DNA of 64,000 nucleotides from Streptomyces canus (GTDB lineage Bacteria; Actinomycetota; Actinomycetes; Streptomycetales; Streptomycetaceae), in assembly GCF_030815415.1 (NCBI RefSeq), contig NZ_JAUSWW010000001.1:3472001-3536000 (forward strand). Reading direction: 5' to 3'. The notes under the pieces are model-generated. The model ran no database searches. It was not told where the DNA came from and saw nothing but the letters and a program-made list of their open reading frames with translations. The position numbers were made by a program, and so were the translations under genes. Of this stretch, positions 1 through 10,284 are shown in pieces. Position 1 is the stretch's first letter; the number at the start of each line of letters is the position of its first letter.

Positions 1-45
1 GGTGAGGGTTTCGGCTGGGGCGCGGGCCTCGATCGCCTCATGCAT
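1..45 (-). other. possible 5' end of a gene leaving the window
   Basis: On the minus strand a reading frame runs open off the left edge. From an ATG at 45-43 it reads MHEAIEARAPAETLT, and it stays open further upstream (IVLIEAGR before the Met). It begins just after the stop of the PPOX-fold gene at 107, so the two would be read in the same direction. It is too short to assign a family, and the start is unknown. Confidence 0.25.
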
Positions 46-106
46 GCGGCCCGCCTCGATCAGGACGATGAGGGGCCCCCTGAACTCCCCGTCCCGCCGA
101 CCTCCC

Positions 107-571
107 CTACCCCTCTTCAGGCAACACCCCGGGACGGAACGGCTCCACCCCCACAACCCTCCGCACCCGCACCGGCTCGATCAACAACATCACCCGCCGC
201 TCCCCGGGCAGCAACCACGGATACCGCTCCTCCCCGATGTACTTCCGAGTGAGCCGGTCCATGGACCGCTCCGCCTCCTCCCCCTCGACGAAACGCACGA
301 CCCGCCCCCGGATCTCCACCCGGTCGTAGGGGTTCTCGGGGTCATGGTGCGACAGCGAAACGTTCGGATTGCGCCGAAGATTCTCCTCCTTCACGCGCCC
401 GATCGCCGTGTTGACCATGACGTACTCCCCTTCGAGATCCGCCCACATGGGCGAGACCTGCGGAGACCCGTCCGCCCCCACCGTCGCGAGGTGCCAGAAG
501 TTCGGCGCCAGCAAGCGCTCGCGAATATGCCCCTCTACCTTGCCATTCACCTCGTACACGAAGATCCACAC
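107..571 (-). CDS. PPOX-class (pyridoxamine 5'-phosphate oxidase-like) flavin/F420-binding protein
   Basis: The 154-aa protein has the split beta-barrel signature of small PPOX proteins. NFWHLATVGADGSPQVSPMW sits near residues 24-43, followed by VNTAIGRVKEENLRRNPNVSLS and a C-terminal R-rich strand. Actinobacterial members of this size usually bind F420 or FMN and reduce small substrates; the substrate cannot be read from sequence. The start is uncertain: GTG codons at 571, 559 and 550 are all in frame, and the conserved part begins at about NGKVEGHIRE, just after the GTG at 550. It stands alone, divergent from the XRE regulator downstream. Confidence 0.8.
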   Translation of the reverse strand: MWIFVYEVNGKVEGHIRERLLAPNFWHLATVGADGSPQVSPMWADLEGEYVMVNTAIGRVKEENLRRNPNVSLSHHDPENPYDRVEIRGRVVRFVEGEEAERSMDRLTRKYIGEERYPWLLPGERRVMLLIEPVRVRRVVGVEPFRPGVLPEEG

Positions 572-747
572 GCCTTTCCGGAATCCCGATCACGCCACTG
601 CTCGCCATCCTCGCCACCACCCCCGCCCACCCGACAGGCGATCTTCAGCCACCCCCGACCGGGGCCTGAACCGTACGTTCCTACAATCCGTGATCCTGGC
701 CGAACAGACCGTAGTAACCGGAGCCCAACGCCCCTACGTTGTGCCCC

Positions 748-1461
748 GTGCGCCGACCCCCAGCCCTTCCGAACCAGCCAGGCCCTCCCTTCAACGCCCC
801 CGCCGCCCGTCGCCTCCGTGCCGCCCTGAACATGGGCCCCGAACATGTCGCCTACGGCATGCGGGCCTCCTACGGGCTGCCCTACGTCACCCCGGACCTC
901 GTCATCGCGTGGGAACGGGGCACGACAAACCCCACCAGCCCCGAACTCACCGCTCTCGCGGGCGTGTTGTGGTGTTCGGCCGGCGAACTCATCGGCAGGC
1001 CGCGCACCCTGCGCGAGCACCGGATCAGACGCGGCCTGGCCCCCGAGGACGTCGCCCATGCCCTGGGGTTCGAACTCCTCGCCTATCTGAGCATGGAGGA
1101 GAACAACGACTGGCGGGGCAACGACCGCCAGTCCGCCGTCCTCGCCGAGGTGCTGGACCTGACTCTGCCGGACTTCGTCACCGTCACGGGCCGCGAGCCA
1201 CGGCTGACCGAGCATCTCCGCAGCGCCGTCACCACGCGCTGGCAGGCGTACGTCCGTCCCGTGAGCAAGATCGTGCCCCTGGACCGGCGGCTCCTGGAGG
1301 ACGTCCTCCAGGAGCTGCACCAGGAGTACCAGCGGCAGATGGTCGCCACGCTGAGCTGGGGAGAAGGCAGCGCGGCAGGCGATTCGAGCCACTCGGGCCG
1401 AGACTTCCTCGACCGGATCGTCGACACCTTCTGGACGAACGTCCAGAAGGTCACGGGATAG
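748..1461 (+). CDS. XRE-type helix-turn-helix DNA-binding protein
   Basis: This is a soluble protein of about 237 aa with two HTH-like segments. The first (NMGPEHVAYGMRASYGLPYV ... WERGTTNPTSPELTALAGVL) resembles a Cro/CI domain. The second (LREHRIRRGLAPEDVAHALGF ... YLSMEENNDWRGNDRQSAVLAEVLDL) repeats the layout. The C-terminal 90 residues are helical and unassigned. The GTG at 748 was preferred; an in-frame TTG at 739 would add three residues. Its stop is 48 bp from the stop of pfkA, so the genes converge. The target is unknown. Confidence 0.7.
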   Translation: MRRPPALPNQPGPPFNAPAARRLRAALNMGPEHVAYGMRASYGLPYVTPDLVIAWERGTTNPTSPELTALAGVLWCSAGELIGRPRTLREHRIRRGLAPEDVAHALGFELLAYLSMEENNDWRGNDRQSAVLAEVLDLTLPDFVTVTGREPRLTEHLRSAVTTRWQAYVRPVSKIVPLDRRLLEDVLQELHQEYQRQMVATLSWGEGSAAGDSSHSGRDFLDRIVDTFWTNVQKVTG

Positions 1462-1508
1462 CGGGCCCGGCGAACACGGGCTCGGCGCGCGGGGTGGGTG
1501 AACGCGGG

Positions 1509-2534
<1,026 letters not shown>

Positions 2535-2716
2535 CGTGCTGTGTCTCCTGCTCGCTGTTGATACCGGTGAGCCAGTCCGATTGTTTCACGTCCCACACCG
2601 CACTGCCGCCTCCACTCCTGACGGGCGCCGTATCCAGCGCGAGAGGTATTGTCAAGAGGGTTCTGCTCACCTCGGTGGGCGATTTTTGTGCCCCCTCTTT
2701 CGAACGGAGAGCACGC

Positions 2717-4822
2717 GTGACCCGCAGCGTGTACGTGACCGGAATCGACCGCGGCGACGGCCGCCAGGTCGTCGAGCTGGGGGTCATGGAACTCCTGACC
2801 CGGCAGGTCGACCGGGTGGGTGTCTTCCGGCCCCTCGTCCACCACAGTCCCGATCGCCTGTTCGAGTTGCTGCGTGCCCGCTACCGCCTCTCACAGGACC
2901 CCACGACGGTCTACGGCATGGACTACCACGAGGCGTCCACGCTCCAGGCCGAACAGGGGACGGACGAGCTGGTCTCGACGCTCGTCGACCGCTTCCACCT
3001 CGTCGCGCGCGACTACGACGTCGTCCTCGTCCTCGGGACGGACTTCGCCGACACCCAGCTCCCCGACGAGCTCTCGCTCAACGCGCGGCTCGCCAACGAG
3101 TTCGGGGCGTCCGTCATCCCCGTCGTCGGCGGCCGCAAGCAGCCCGCCGAGTCGGTGCTCGCCGAGACCCGAAACGCGTATCGCGCCTACGACGGCCTGG
3201 GCTGCGACGTCCTGGCCATGGTCACCAACCGGGTCGCCCGCGAGGACCGGGACCTCATCGCCGAGCGGCTCGACTCCTCCCGGCTGCCCGTGCCCTGCTA
3301 CGTCGTGCCCGACGAGCCCGCCCTGTCCGCGCCGACCGTCGCGCAGATCGGCCAGTCCCTCGGCGCCAAGGTGCTGCTCGGCGACGACTCGGGGCTCGCC
3401 CGGGACGCGCTCGGCTTCGTCTTCGGCGGCGCCATGCTGCCGAACTTCCTCGGCGCCCTGACCCCGGGCTGTCTCGTCGTGACCCCGGGCGACCGCGCCG
3501 ACCTCGTCGTCGGCTCGCTCGCCGCGCACAGCGCCGGCACGCCGCCGATAGCCGGTGTGCTGCTCACCCTGGGCGAGGTGCCGAACGACGACGTCCTCAC
3601 CCTCGCCGCCCGCCTCGCCCCCGGCACCCCGGTGCTCTCGGTGCCCGGCAACAGTTTCCCGACCGCCGAGCAACTCTTCTCCCTGGAAGGGAAGTTGAAC
3701 GCGGCCACGCCACGCAAGGCGGAGACCGCGCTCGGCCTCTTCGAGCGGTACATCGACAGCGGCGACCTGCTCAAGCGGGTCTCGGCACCGAGCAACGACC
3801 GCGTCACACCGATGATGTTCGAGCACAAGCTCCTGGAGCAGGCCCGCTCCGACAAGCGCCGCGTCGTGCTGCCCGAGGGCACCGAGCCCCGCGTCCTGCA
3901 CGCCGCCGAGGTGCTGCTGCGCCGCGGGGTCTGTGAACTCACCCTGCTCGGCCCCGTCGACCAGATCCGCAAGAAGGCCGCCGACCTCGGCATCGACCTC
4001 GGCCACGCCCAGCTGATCGACCCGGCCACCAGCGAGCTGCGCGACTCCTTCGCCGAGAAGTACGCGACCGTGCGCGCCCACAAGGGCGTGACGGTGGAGC
4101 TGGCGTACGACGTCGTCTCCGATGTGAACTACTTCGGGACGCTGATGGTGCAGGAGGGGCTCGCCGACGGCATGGTCTCCGGCTCCGTGCACTCCACCGC
4201 CGCGACCATCCGGCCCGCCTTCGAGATCATCAAGACCAAGCCGGACGCCGACATCGTGTCGTCCGTCTTCTTCATGTGCCTCGCCGACCGGGTCCTCGTC
4301 TACGGCGACTGCGCGGTCAACCCGGACCCGAACGCCGAGCAGTTGGCCGACATCGCCATCCAGGCGGCCGCGACCGCCGGGCAGTTCGGGGTGGACCCGC
4401 GGATCGCGATGCTGTCGTACTCGACGGGTACGTCCGGCTCCGGCGCCGACGTCGACAAGGTGCGCGAGGCGACCGAGCTGGTACGGCTGCGGCGGCCCGA
4501 TCTGCGGATCGAGGGGCCGATCCAGTACGACGCCGCCGTCGAGCCCACCGTCGCGGCGACCAAGCTGCCGGAGTCCGAGGTGGCCGGGCAGGCGACGGTC
4601 CTGATCTTCCCCGACCTCAACACGGGCAACAACACCTACAAGGCCGTGCAGCGTTCGGCCGGCGCGATCGCCGTCGGCCCGGTGCTCCAGGGTCTGCGCA
4701 AGCCGGTCAACGACCTGTCCCGGGGCGCGCTCGTCCAGGACATCGTCAACACCGTCGCCATCACGGCGATCCAGGCCCAGTCCCCCGCCCCGTCCCCCAC
4801 CGAGAAGGCGTCCCAGCAGTGA
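2717..4822 (+). CDS. pta: phosphate acetyltransferase, long three-domain form
   Basis: The 701-aa protein interconverts acetyl-CoA and acetyl phosphate. It has an N-terminal dethiobiotin-synthetase-like P-loop-fold domain (MTRSVYVTGIDRG, to about residue 210), a central DRTGG-type domain (about 210-370) and a C-terminal catalytic PTA/PTB domain (about 375-690, with YSTGTSGSGADVDKV and FPDLNTGNNTYKAVQR). The GTG at 2717 is chosen because GGAGA lies six bases upstream and the domain begins directly there; the frame is open further upstream without homology. The stop overlaps the ackA start by 4 bp (GTGA), so the two are translationally coupled. Confidence 0.95.
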   Translation: MTRSVYVTGIDRGDGRQVVELGVMELLTRQVDRVGVFRPLVHHSPDRLFELLRARYRLSQDPTTVYGMDYHEASTLQAEQGTDELVSTLVDRFHLVARDYDVVLVLGTDFADTQLPDELSLNARLANEFGASVIPVVGGRKQPAESVLAETRNAYRAYDGLGCDVLAMVTNRVAREDRDLIAERLDSSRLPVPCYVVPDEPALSAPTVAQIGQSLGAKVLLGDDSGLARDALGFVFGGAMLPNFLGALTPGCLVVTPGDRADLVVGSLAAHSAGTPPIAGVLLTLGEVPNDDVLTLAARLAPGTPVLSVPGNSFPTAEQLFSLEGKLNAATPRKAETALGLFERYIDSGDLLKRVSAPSNDRVTPMMFEHKLLEQARSDKRRVVLPEGTEPRVLHAAEVLLRRGVCELTLLGPVDQIRKKAADLGIDLGHAQLIDPATSELRDSFAEKYATVRAHKGVTVELAYDVVSDVNYFGTLMVQEGLADGMVSGSVHSTAATIRPAFEIIKTKPDADIVSSVFFMCLADRVLVYGDCAVNPDPNAEQLADIAIQAAATAGQFGVDPRIAMLSYSTGTSGSGADVDKVREATELVRLRRPDLRIEGPIQYDAAVEPTVAATKLPESEVAGQATVLIFPDLNTGNNTYKAVQRSAGAIAVGPVLQGLRKPVNDLSRGALVQDIVNTVAITAIQAQSPAPSPTEKASQQ

Positions 4823-6042
4823 GCTCGCCCCGCGGAACCCGTGTCCTCGTCCTCAACTCCGGCTCCTCGTCGGTGAAGTACCAGCTGCTCGACATGCAGG
4901 ACAGCAGCCGACTGGCCTTGGGCCTCGTCGAGCGCATCGGCGAGGAGTCCTCCCGGCTCAAGCACACGTCCCTCACCACGGGCGACACCCGTGAGCGGAC
5001 CGGCCCGATCCCCGACCACGAGGCCGCCCTGAAGGCCGTAGCGGAAGAACTGGCCGAGGACGGGCTCGGCCTCGACTCCCCCGAGCTGGCCGCCATCGGC
5101 CACCGGGTCGTGCACGGCGGGCAGTCCTTCACCGCGCCCACCGTCATCGACGACGCCGTACTCGCCGAGATCGAGCGACTGATCCCGGTCGCCCCGCTGC
5201 ACAACCCGGCCAACCTCACCGGCATCCGCACCGCCCAGGCGCTGCGCCCCGACCTGCCCCAGGTCGCCGTCTTCGACACCGCCTTCCACACGACGATGCC
5301 GGAGTCGGCCGCCCGGTACGCGATCGACGCCGCCACCGCCGACGAGCACCGCATCCGGCGCTACGGCTTCCACGGCACCTCGCACGCGTACGTCGCCCGG
5401 GCGACCGCGAAGCTGCTGGGCAAGGCGCCGGAGGAGGTCAACGTCATCGTGCTGCACCTGGGCAACGGGGCCTCGGCCTCCGCGGTCGCGAAGGGCCGGT
5501 GCGTGGACACCTCCATGGGGCTGACGCCTTTGGAGGGACTCGTGATGGGTACGCGCTCCGGAGACGTGGATCCGGCCGTCATCTTCCATTTGATGCGTGT
5601 TGGCGGAATGTCCACGGACGAGATCGACACTCTTCTCAACAAGAAGAGCGGCTTGATCGGACTGTGCGGGGACAACGACATGCGGGAGATCCGGCGCCGC
5701 GTGGACGAGGGTGACGAACAGGCGCAACTCGCCTTCGACATCTACATTCACCGTTTGAAGAAGTACATAGGCGCCTATTACGCGGTGCTCGGCCGGGTGG
5801 ACGCCATCGCCTTCACAGCGGGAGTCGGGGAAAACGCGAGCCCGGTGCGGGAGGCTGCGGTGGCGGGCCTGGAGGAGCTGGGCCTCGCGGTGGACAGCGG
5901 GCTCAACGCCGTACGCAGCGACGAGCCGCGGCTGATCTCCCCGGAGCACGCACGCGTGGCCGTGGCCGTGGTGCCCACCGACGAAGAACTGGAGATCGCC
6001 ACACAGACCTACGCGCTGGTCGGAAGTAATACACGTCAGTAA
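4819..6042 (+). CDS. ackA: acetate kinase
   Basis: The 407-aa ASKHA-fold kinase converts acetyl phosphate plus ADP to acetate plus ATP, or the reverse. It completes the Pta-AckA route. Visible motifs are NSGSSSVKY (13-21), the substrate segment FDTAFHTTMP, FHGTSHAYVA, the phosphate loop HLGNGAS, MGLTPLEGLVMGTRSGDVDP and the adenosine segment FTAGVGENA. The GTG start at 4819 overlaps the pta stop, so the operon is pta-ackA. It is followed by 82 bp before pyk, which may have its own promoter. Confidence 0.96.
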   Translation: MSSPRGTRVLVLNSGSSSVKYQLLDMQDSSRLALGLVERIGEESSRLKHTSLTTGDTRERTGPIPDHEAALKAVAEELAEDGLGLDSPELAAIGHRVVHGGQSFTAPTVIDDAVLAEIERLIPVAPLHNPANLTGIRTAQALRPDLPQVAVFDTAFHTTMPESAARYAIDAATADEHRIRRYGFHGTSHAYVARATAKLLGKAPEEVNVIVLHLGNGASASAVAKGRCVDTSMGLTPLEGLVMGTRSGDVDPAVIFHLMRVGGMSTDEIDTLLNKKSGLIGLCGDNDMREIRRRVDEGDEQAQLAFDIYIHRLKKYIGAYYAVLGRVDAIAFTAGVGENASPVREAAVAGLEELGLAVDSGLNAVRSDEPRLISPEHARVAVAVVPTDEELEIATQTYALVGSNTRQ

Positions 6043-6124
6043 CACGCCTGAGCAGATAGGCGCCCATTTGTATCTTCCACCAGACGGAATATTCCGTAGC
6101 GAAACAAACCGATAGGATCGCCCC

Positions 6125-7549
6125 ATGCGCCGTTCGAAAATCGTCTGTACTCTCGGCCCCGCGGTCGACTCCCACGAAATGCTCGTGTCCCTGATCGAAG
6201 CCGGCATGAACGTGGCCCGCTTCAACTTCAGCCACGGCACGCACGCCGAACACCAGGGGCGGTACGACCGCGTCCGTGCCGCCGCCAAGGAGACCGGCCG
6301 GGCCATCGGTGTCCTCGCCGACCTTCAGGGCCCCAAGATCCGCCTGGAGACCTTCGCCGAGGGCCCGGTGGAGCTGGAGCGCGGTGACGAGTTCGTCATC
6401 ACGACCGAGGACGTCCAGGGTGACAAGCAGATCTGCGGGACCACCTACAAGGGCCTGCCGGGCGATGTCTCGCGCGGCGACCAGATCCTCATCAACGACG
6501 GCAACGTCGAGCTGAAGGTCCTGGACGTCGAGGGCCCCCGGGTCAAGGCGATCGTCATCGAGGGCGGTGTCGTCTCCGACCACAAGGGCATCAACCTGCC
6601 CGGCGCGGCCGTGAACGTCCCGGCGCTGTCCGAGAAGGACGTCGAGGACCTCCGTTTCGCGCTGCGCATGGGCTGCGACATGGTCGCACTGTCCTTCGTC
6701 CGCGACGCCAAGGACGTGGCCGACGTCCACAAGGTGATGGACGAGGAGGGCCGCCGGGTCCCCGTCATCGCCAAGGTGGAGAAGCCGCAGGCGGTGGAGA
6801 ACATGGAGGACGTCGTGATGGCGTTCGACGCCGTGATGGTCGCCCGTGGTGACCTCGCCGTCGAATACCCGCTCGAGAAGGTCCCGATGGTGCAGAAGCG
6901 CCTCATCGAGCTGTGCCGCCGCAACGCCAAGCCGGTGATCGTGGCGACCCAGATGATGGAGTCGATGATCACCAACTCCCGTCCCACCCGCGCCGAGGCC
7001 TCCGACGTGGCCAACGCGATCCTGGACGGCGCGGACGCGGTCATGCTGTCCGCCGAGTCGAGCGTGGGCGCCTACCCGATCGAGACCGTCAAGACGATGT
7101 CGAAGATCGTCAGCGCGGCCGAGCAGGAGCTGCTCAGCAAGGGCCTGCAGCCGCTCGTCCCCGGCAAGAAGCCGCGCACGCAGGGCGGTTCGATCGCCCG
7201 CGCCGCGTGCGAGATCGCCGACTTCCTCGGCGGCCGAGCACTGGTCGCGTTCACCCAGTCCGGCGACACCGCCCGCCGTCTGTCGCGCTACCGCGCGGTC
7301 CAGCCGATCGTCGCCTTCACCACCGACGAGAGCACCCGCAACCAGCTGACGCTCAGCTGGGGCGTCGAGTCGCACGTCGTGCCGTTCGTGAACAGCACCG
7401 ACGAAATGGTCGACATGGTCGACCAGGAGATCGCCAAGATCAACCGCTTCAACCCGGGCGAGATCGTCATCATCACCGCCGGCTCGCCCCCCGGCATCCC
7501 CGGCACCACCAACATGCTCCGCGTCCACCACCTGGGCGGCCACAAGTAG
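6125..7549 (+). CDS. pyk: pyruvate kinase
   Basis: The 474-aa enzyme converts phosphoenolpyruvate and ADP to pyruvate and ATP. Recognisable are KIVCTLGP (5-12), MNVARFNFSHG, the K/Mg site VLADLQGPKIR, VIAKVEKPQAVEN with the catalytic Lys/Glu region, the metal motif MVARGDLAVEYPLEKVP, and KPVIVATQMMESMI. The length is normal. A short AGGAT ribosome site precedes the ATG. It lies in the same direction as pta-ackA, grouping lower glycolysis with overflow acetate. A perfect hairpin follows at 7603-7637. Confidence 0.96.
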   Translation: MRRSKIVCTLGPAVDSHEMLVSLIEAGMNVARFNFSHGTHAEHQGRYDRVRAAAKETGRAIGVLADLQGPKIRLETFAEGPVELERGDEFVITTEDVQGDKQICGTTYKGLPGDVSRGDQILINDGNVELKVLDVEGPRVKAIVIEGGVVSDHKGINLPGAAVNVPALSEKDVEDLRFALRMGCDMVALSFVRDAKDVADVHKVMDEEGRRVPVIAKVEKPQAVENMEDVVMAFDAVMVARGDLAVEYPLEKVPMVQKRLIELCRRNAKPVIVATQMMESMITNSRPTRAEASDVANAILDGADAVMLSAESSVGAYPIETVKTMSKIVSAAEQELLSKGLQPLVPGKKPRTQGGSIARAACEIADFLGGRALVAFTQSGDTARRLSRYRAVQPIVAFTTDESTRNQLTLSWGVESHVVPFVNSTDEMVDMVDQEIAKINRFNPGEIVIITAGSPPGIPGTTNMLRVHHLGGHK

Positions 7550-7602
7550 GACCCCGGGGCCCCTCCGGGGGCCCCGACGGCCGAGAAGGCCTGTGTACGG
7601 CG

Positions 7603-7637
7603 CTGAGGGCGCCCCCTGGATCAGGGGGCGCCCTCAG
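7603..7637. terminator. bidirectional hairpin between pyk and the secreted-protein gene
   Basis: A perfect 15-bp inverted repeat (CTGAGGGCGCCCCCT and its complement) surrounds a 5-nt loop. It lies between two convergent genes, 54 bp past the pyk stop and 37 bp past the stop of the minus-strand gene. There is no T tract, which is usual for Streptomyces terminators. A weaker GC hairpin lies at about 7552-7576. Confidence 0.75.
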
Positions 7638-7673
7638 GCGTGTTGCGGCTCCCGAACGGGCCTGTGGGGGCGC

Positions 7674-8972
7674 TCAGTCGGTGGTGTAGTTGTGCAGCCC
7701 GGGCACGTGCAGGGTGCCGCCGAACTGGCCGGCCTGCACGACCGTCACCTTGGTGAAGTAGATCAGCGGGATGTTCAGCGGCGGCGGGCTCTTCGGGCTG
7801 AACGTCACCGGGATCAGCCCCAGCAGGTTGCCGGAGATGCTCTCCGTGTACATCACCGTGTCGCCGTCACGGATCGTGGAGGTCGAGCCCTTGGCCGCCT
7901 GCACGTGGTAGGTCTTGCCGGACTGCTCGTCTTTCACCGTCTGGTGCAGGTCGCCGATGTCGGTGCCGTCGGAGATGACGTACTTCAGCACCTCCTTGAC
8001 GGTGCCGTCGGCCGTGCGCACCTTGACGATGCCCTTGTAGTCGGCGCCCTTCAGCAGCAGGGAGCTGGCGTTCAGGTACCAGGGGTCGGCCGGCAGCGGC
8101 ACGGCGTTGTCCACGCCGCCCTCCGCGTCGGTGGCGACCGGGCAGTCGTCGACGTCCGTGCTGGAGCTCGGCGACGGGCTGGCGGTGGCCGCCTCGGCCG
8201 CCTTCTCGACAGCCTTGGTGGTGTCCTCGGCAGCCTTGGACGCCGCGTCGGTCGTGTCCTTCGCGGTGTCCTCGACCGTGTCGGCGACCTTGTCGGTGGT
8301 GTCCTTGACGGCGTCGGACGCGTCGTCGTCCTTGCTGTCGTCGGAGGCGCTCTCCGAGGCCGAAGCGGACGGCGTCGGGCTGGCGCTCGCGGACGGCGAG
8401 GCGCTCTCACCGCCCGTGAAGATGCCCTCGATGGCGTCGCCGATCTCCTCCAGCACGTTCCCGCTGCTCTCGGAGGCCGAGGGCGAGGGCGTGGCGGTGG
8501 CACCGGACTGCGCGTCGTTGGAGCCCGCCGAGGACGAACTGGCGGACGCCGACGGCGTGGGCTCGGCCTCGTCGTCGGAACCTGAATCCGACGAAGAGCC
8601 GTTGCCCGAGTCGGTGGGTGACGCGGACGCCGAAGGGGTGGCCTCGGCCTCGTCGTCCTTGGAACCGGAGTCACTGGCGCTCGGGGACGGTGAGGCGGAC
8701 GCCGAGGCGCCGTCCTCCAGGGCCGCGACACAGTCCTTGTACTCGTCGGCCGTCAGGCTCTTGGAGGTGGGCTGGTCCTCCGCGTTGGCGAGCGTCGGCG
8801 TGAACCCCATCCCCATGAGGACCGCGGTCGGCATCGCCGCCAGGGCTATCGCCTTGCCGGCGGGCATGTGGAAGCGGGTGAACAGCGGCTTCTTGGGCGC
8901 CGCATGCCGTGGCCCGGTTCTCGCACGGGACCCCTCCACATCGGTCCCGTGGGTCACCTCGTCAGCCGGCAC
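7674..8972 (-). CDS. secreted or cell-surface protein with long Ser/Asp/Pro-rich linker
   Basis: The protein is 432 aa from the GTG at 8972, which overlaps the DUF6114 stop by 11 bp. A hydrophobic segment near residues 35-58 (AGKAIALAAMPTAVLMGMGF) ending in a Leu-Ala-Asn-Ala site looks like a signal peptide. Residues about 85-265 are low complexity (SASASPSPSAS and Asp/Ser/Ala tracts), typical of a wall-spanning spacer. The C-terminal 160 residues form a globular domain ending NYTTD. No catalytic motif is seen. It is the last gene of a three-gene operon with DUF6114 and DUF6230 proteins. Homologues have been mislabelled as hydrogenase-expression proteins in databases, to my memory; nothing here supports that. 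Confidence 0.75.
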   Translation of the reverse strand: MPADEVTHGTDVEGSRARTGPRHAAPKKPLFTRFHMPAGKAIALAAMPTAVLMGMGFTPTLANAEDQPTSKSLTADEYKDCVAALEDGASASASPSPSASDSGSKDDEAEATPSASASPTDSGNGSSSDSGSDDEAEPTPSASASSSSAGSNDAQSGATATPSPSASESSGNVLEEIGDAIEGIFTGGESASPSASASPTPSASASESASDDSKDDDASDAVKDTTDKVADTVEDTAKDTTDAASKAAEDTTKAVEKAAEAATASPSPSSSTDVDDCPVATDAEGGVDNAVPLPADPWYLNASSLLLKGADYKGIVKVRTADGTVKEVLKYVISDGTDIGDLHQTVKDEQSGKTYHVQAAKGSTSTIRDGDTVMYTESISGNLLGLIPVTFSPKSPPPLNIPLIYFTKVTVVQAGQFGGTLHVPGLHNYTTD

Positions 8973-9531
8973 TGTGCCTCCCGTTCGCCCCGTTCGCCGG
9001 GCTCGTTCCTGACAGATCGTTCGGCTCGCCGACGTCGTACGCGTCCTTGGAGAGCGTGGGAACCGCACCACCGGGGGCGCTGCCCTCACCCGCGGTGTCC
9101 CCCTGGCCCGGCTCCTGCACGGGCGGCTCGCCCGGCACCCAGGCCACGGCCATCGCTCCGCCGATGAGGGAGAGGAGGAAGCCGACGAGGAAGCCGCCGA
9201 GATTGGACACGGGGATGGACACCAGGGCCAGCAGGATCGCCGCCACGCCCGCGAAGGTGCGCACGTGCTTCTGGAACCAGAGGCTGATGCCGAGGACGAC
9301 CAGCAGCACGCCGATGATCAGCGACCCGGCGCCCGCGGTGGTGGCCATCGCGAGGGTCAGGTGACCGATCTGGAGGTGTGCGTAAGGGAAGTACGCGATG
9401 GGGATTCCGCCCAGAAGGACGAACAGGCCGGCCCAGAACGGCCGGTCGCCCCGCCAGGCGCGGAACTTCCGCTTGATGACCCGGATGTAGTGCTCATCGT
9501 GGCCGGGTACGGCAGGAGTCTCGGCGCTCAT
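8962..9531 (-). CDS. DUF6114 multi-pass membrane protein
   Basis: The 189-aa protein has four probable membrane helices between residues about 32 and 140 (FWAGLFVLLGGIPIAYF, TLAMATTAGAGSLIIGVLLVVLGISLWF, FAGVAAILLALVSIPV, LGGFLVGFLLSLIGGAMAVAWV). A basic N-terminus and an acidic, Gly/Pro-rich C-terminal tail flank them. The ATG at 9531 is preferred over an upstream start because the family begins near MSAETP and GGGAG lies upstream. It sits between the DUF6230 gene and the Ser-rich secreted protein and overlaps the latter. The function is not known. Confidence 0.8.
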   Translation of the reverse strand: MSAETPAVPGHDEHYIRVIKRKFRAWRGDRPFWAGLFVLLGGIPIAYFPYAHLQIGHLTLAMATTAGAGSLIIGVLLVVLGISLWFQKHVRTFAGVAAILLALVSIPVSNLGGFLVGFLLSLIGGAMAVAWVPGEPPVQEPGQGDTAGEGSAPGGAVPTLSKDAYDVGEPNDLSGTSPANGANGRHSAG

Positions 9532-9648
9532 GGATACAGCTCCCTGGTGCGGCGTTGCTGTGGTGGTGAGTTGTACGGCATGTGAAGAACCGCGCTTCAC
9601 AGTGGACGGGCGGGGGCGCCACCGGCTCCCCCGCCCGTCAGCGAGTGC

Positions 9649-10284
9649 TTAGTAGCACTCCTTGACACCTGACGACAGCGACATCTTGAGGCCGCTGAGC
9701 TTGAAGGTTCCGGCGGTGGTGGCCCACGCCGTCTGCTTCACGCCGGTCAGCGTGGCCTTGTCGGCCTGCTGGGCGAAGCCGAAGGGGTTGGCCTGCTCGC
9801 CGCCACCCTTCATGCCCGGACCCTTGCTGGCGTCCTTGGCGGCCACACCGATGTCGATGTTCTCGAACGTCGCGTCGGCCTCGAGCTCTTCGACGTCGAT
9901 GTACAGGTTCTCGGCCTGGACGGGAGTACCGCCGCCGCCCGCCTTCAGGATCAGGCTGACGGAACCGAGGACCGGGATGTTCGGCGTGACCACGGACTGG
10001 CACATGCCGGTGATCGAGGCCGACTTGAACGCCGAGACCGCGACGGGGTGAGCCGTCTTCTTGCCGTCGAGGGTGTACCCCGTGTCAAGCGCACCGTACT
10101 GGGAGAAACCCGTACCGACGAGCTTGTCCGCGGTGACCTTGAACGACTGGCCCGACACACTGAACGACGCGGCGAGAGCGCCCTGCGCGAGGGCGACACC
10201 TATCGCAGCCGTGGCGGCCACGCTGGGCACCATCACGACGGCGAACCGCTTCCATCTGGTCCCGCCACGCACCTGGGACTCCAT
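9649..10284 (-). CDS. DUF6230 secreted/envelope protein
   Basis: The 211-aa protein has a basic N-terminus and a hydrophobic stretch at about 14-38 (VVMVPSVAATAAIGVALAQGAL) that could be a signal peptide or an uncleaved anchor. A Gly/Val/Ser-rich beta-type domain with two cysteines, one near GMCQS and one at the penultimate residue of KECY, follows. The ATG at 10284 has a near-perfect GGAGGA site seven bases upstream, which decides the start. It is the first gene of the DUF6230-DUF6114-Ser-rich operon. No enzyme signature is visible; a structural or surface role is an inference from context. Confidence 0.8.
   Translation of the reverse strand: MESQVRGGTRWKRFAVVMVPSVAATAAIGVALAQGALAASFSVSGQSFKVTADKLVGTGFSQYGALDTGYTLDGKKTAHPVAVSAFKSASITGMCQSVVTPNIPVLGSVSLILKAGGGGTPVQAENLYIDVEELEADATFENIDIGVAAKDASKGPGMKGGGEQANPFGFAQQADKATLTGVKQTAWATTAGTFKLSGLKMSLSSGVKECY

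Noticed and set aside
2..829. Plus-strand Pro/Arg-rich frame at the left edge
   Set aside because: The composition is that of a shadow of the minus-strand PPOX gene; no start signal or homology.
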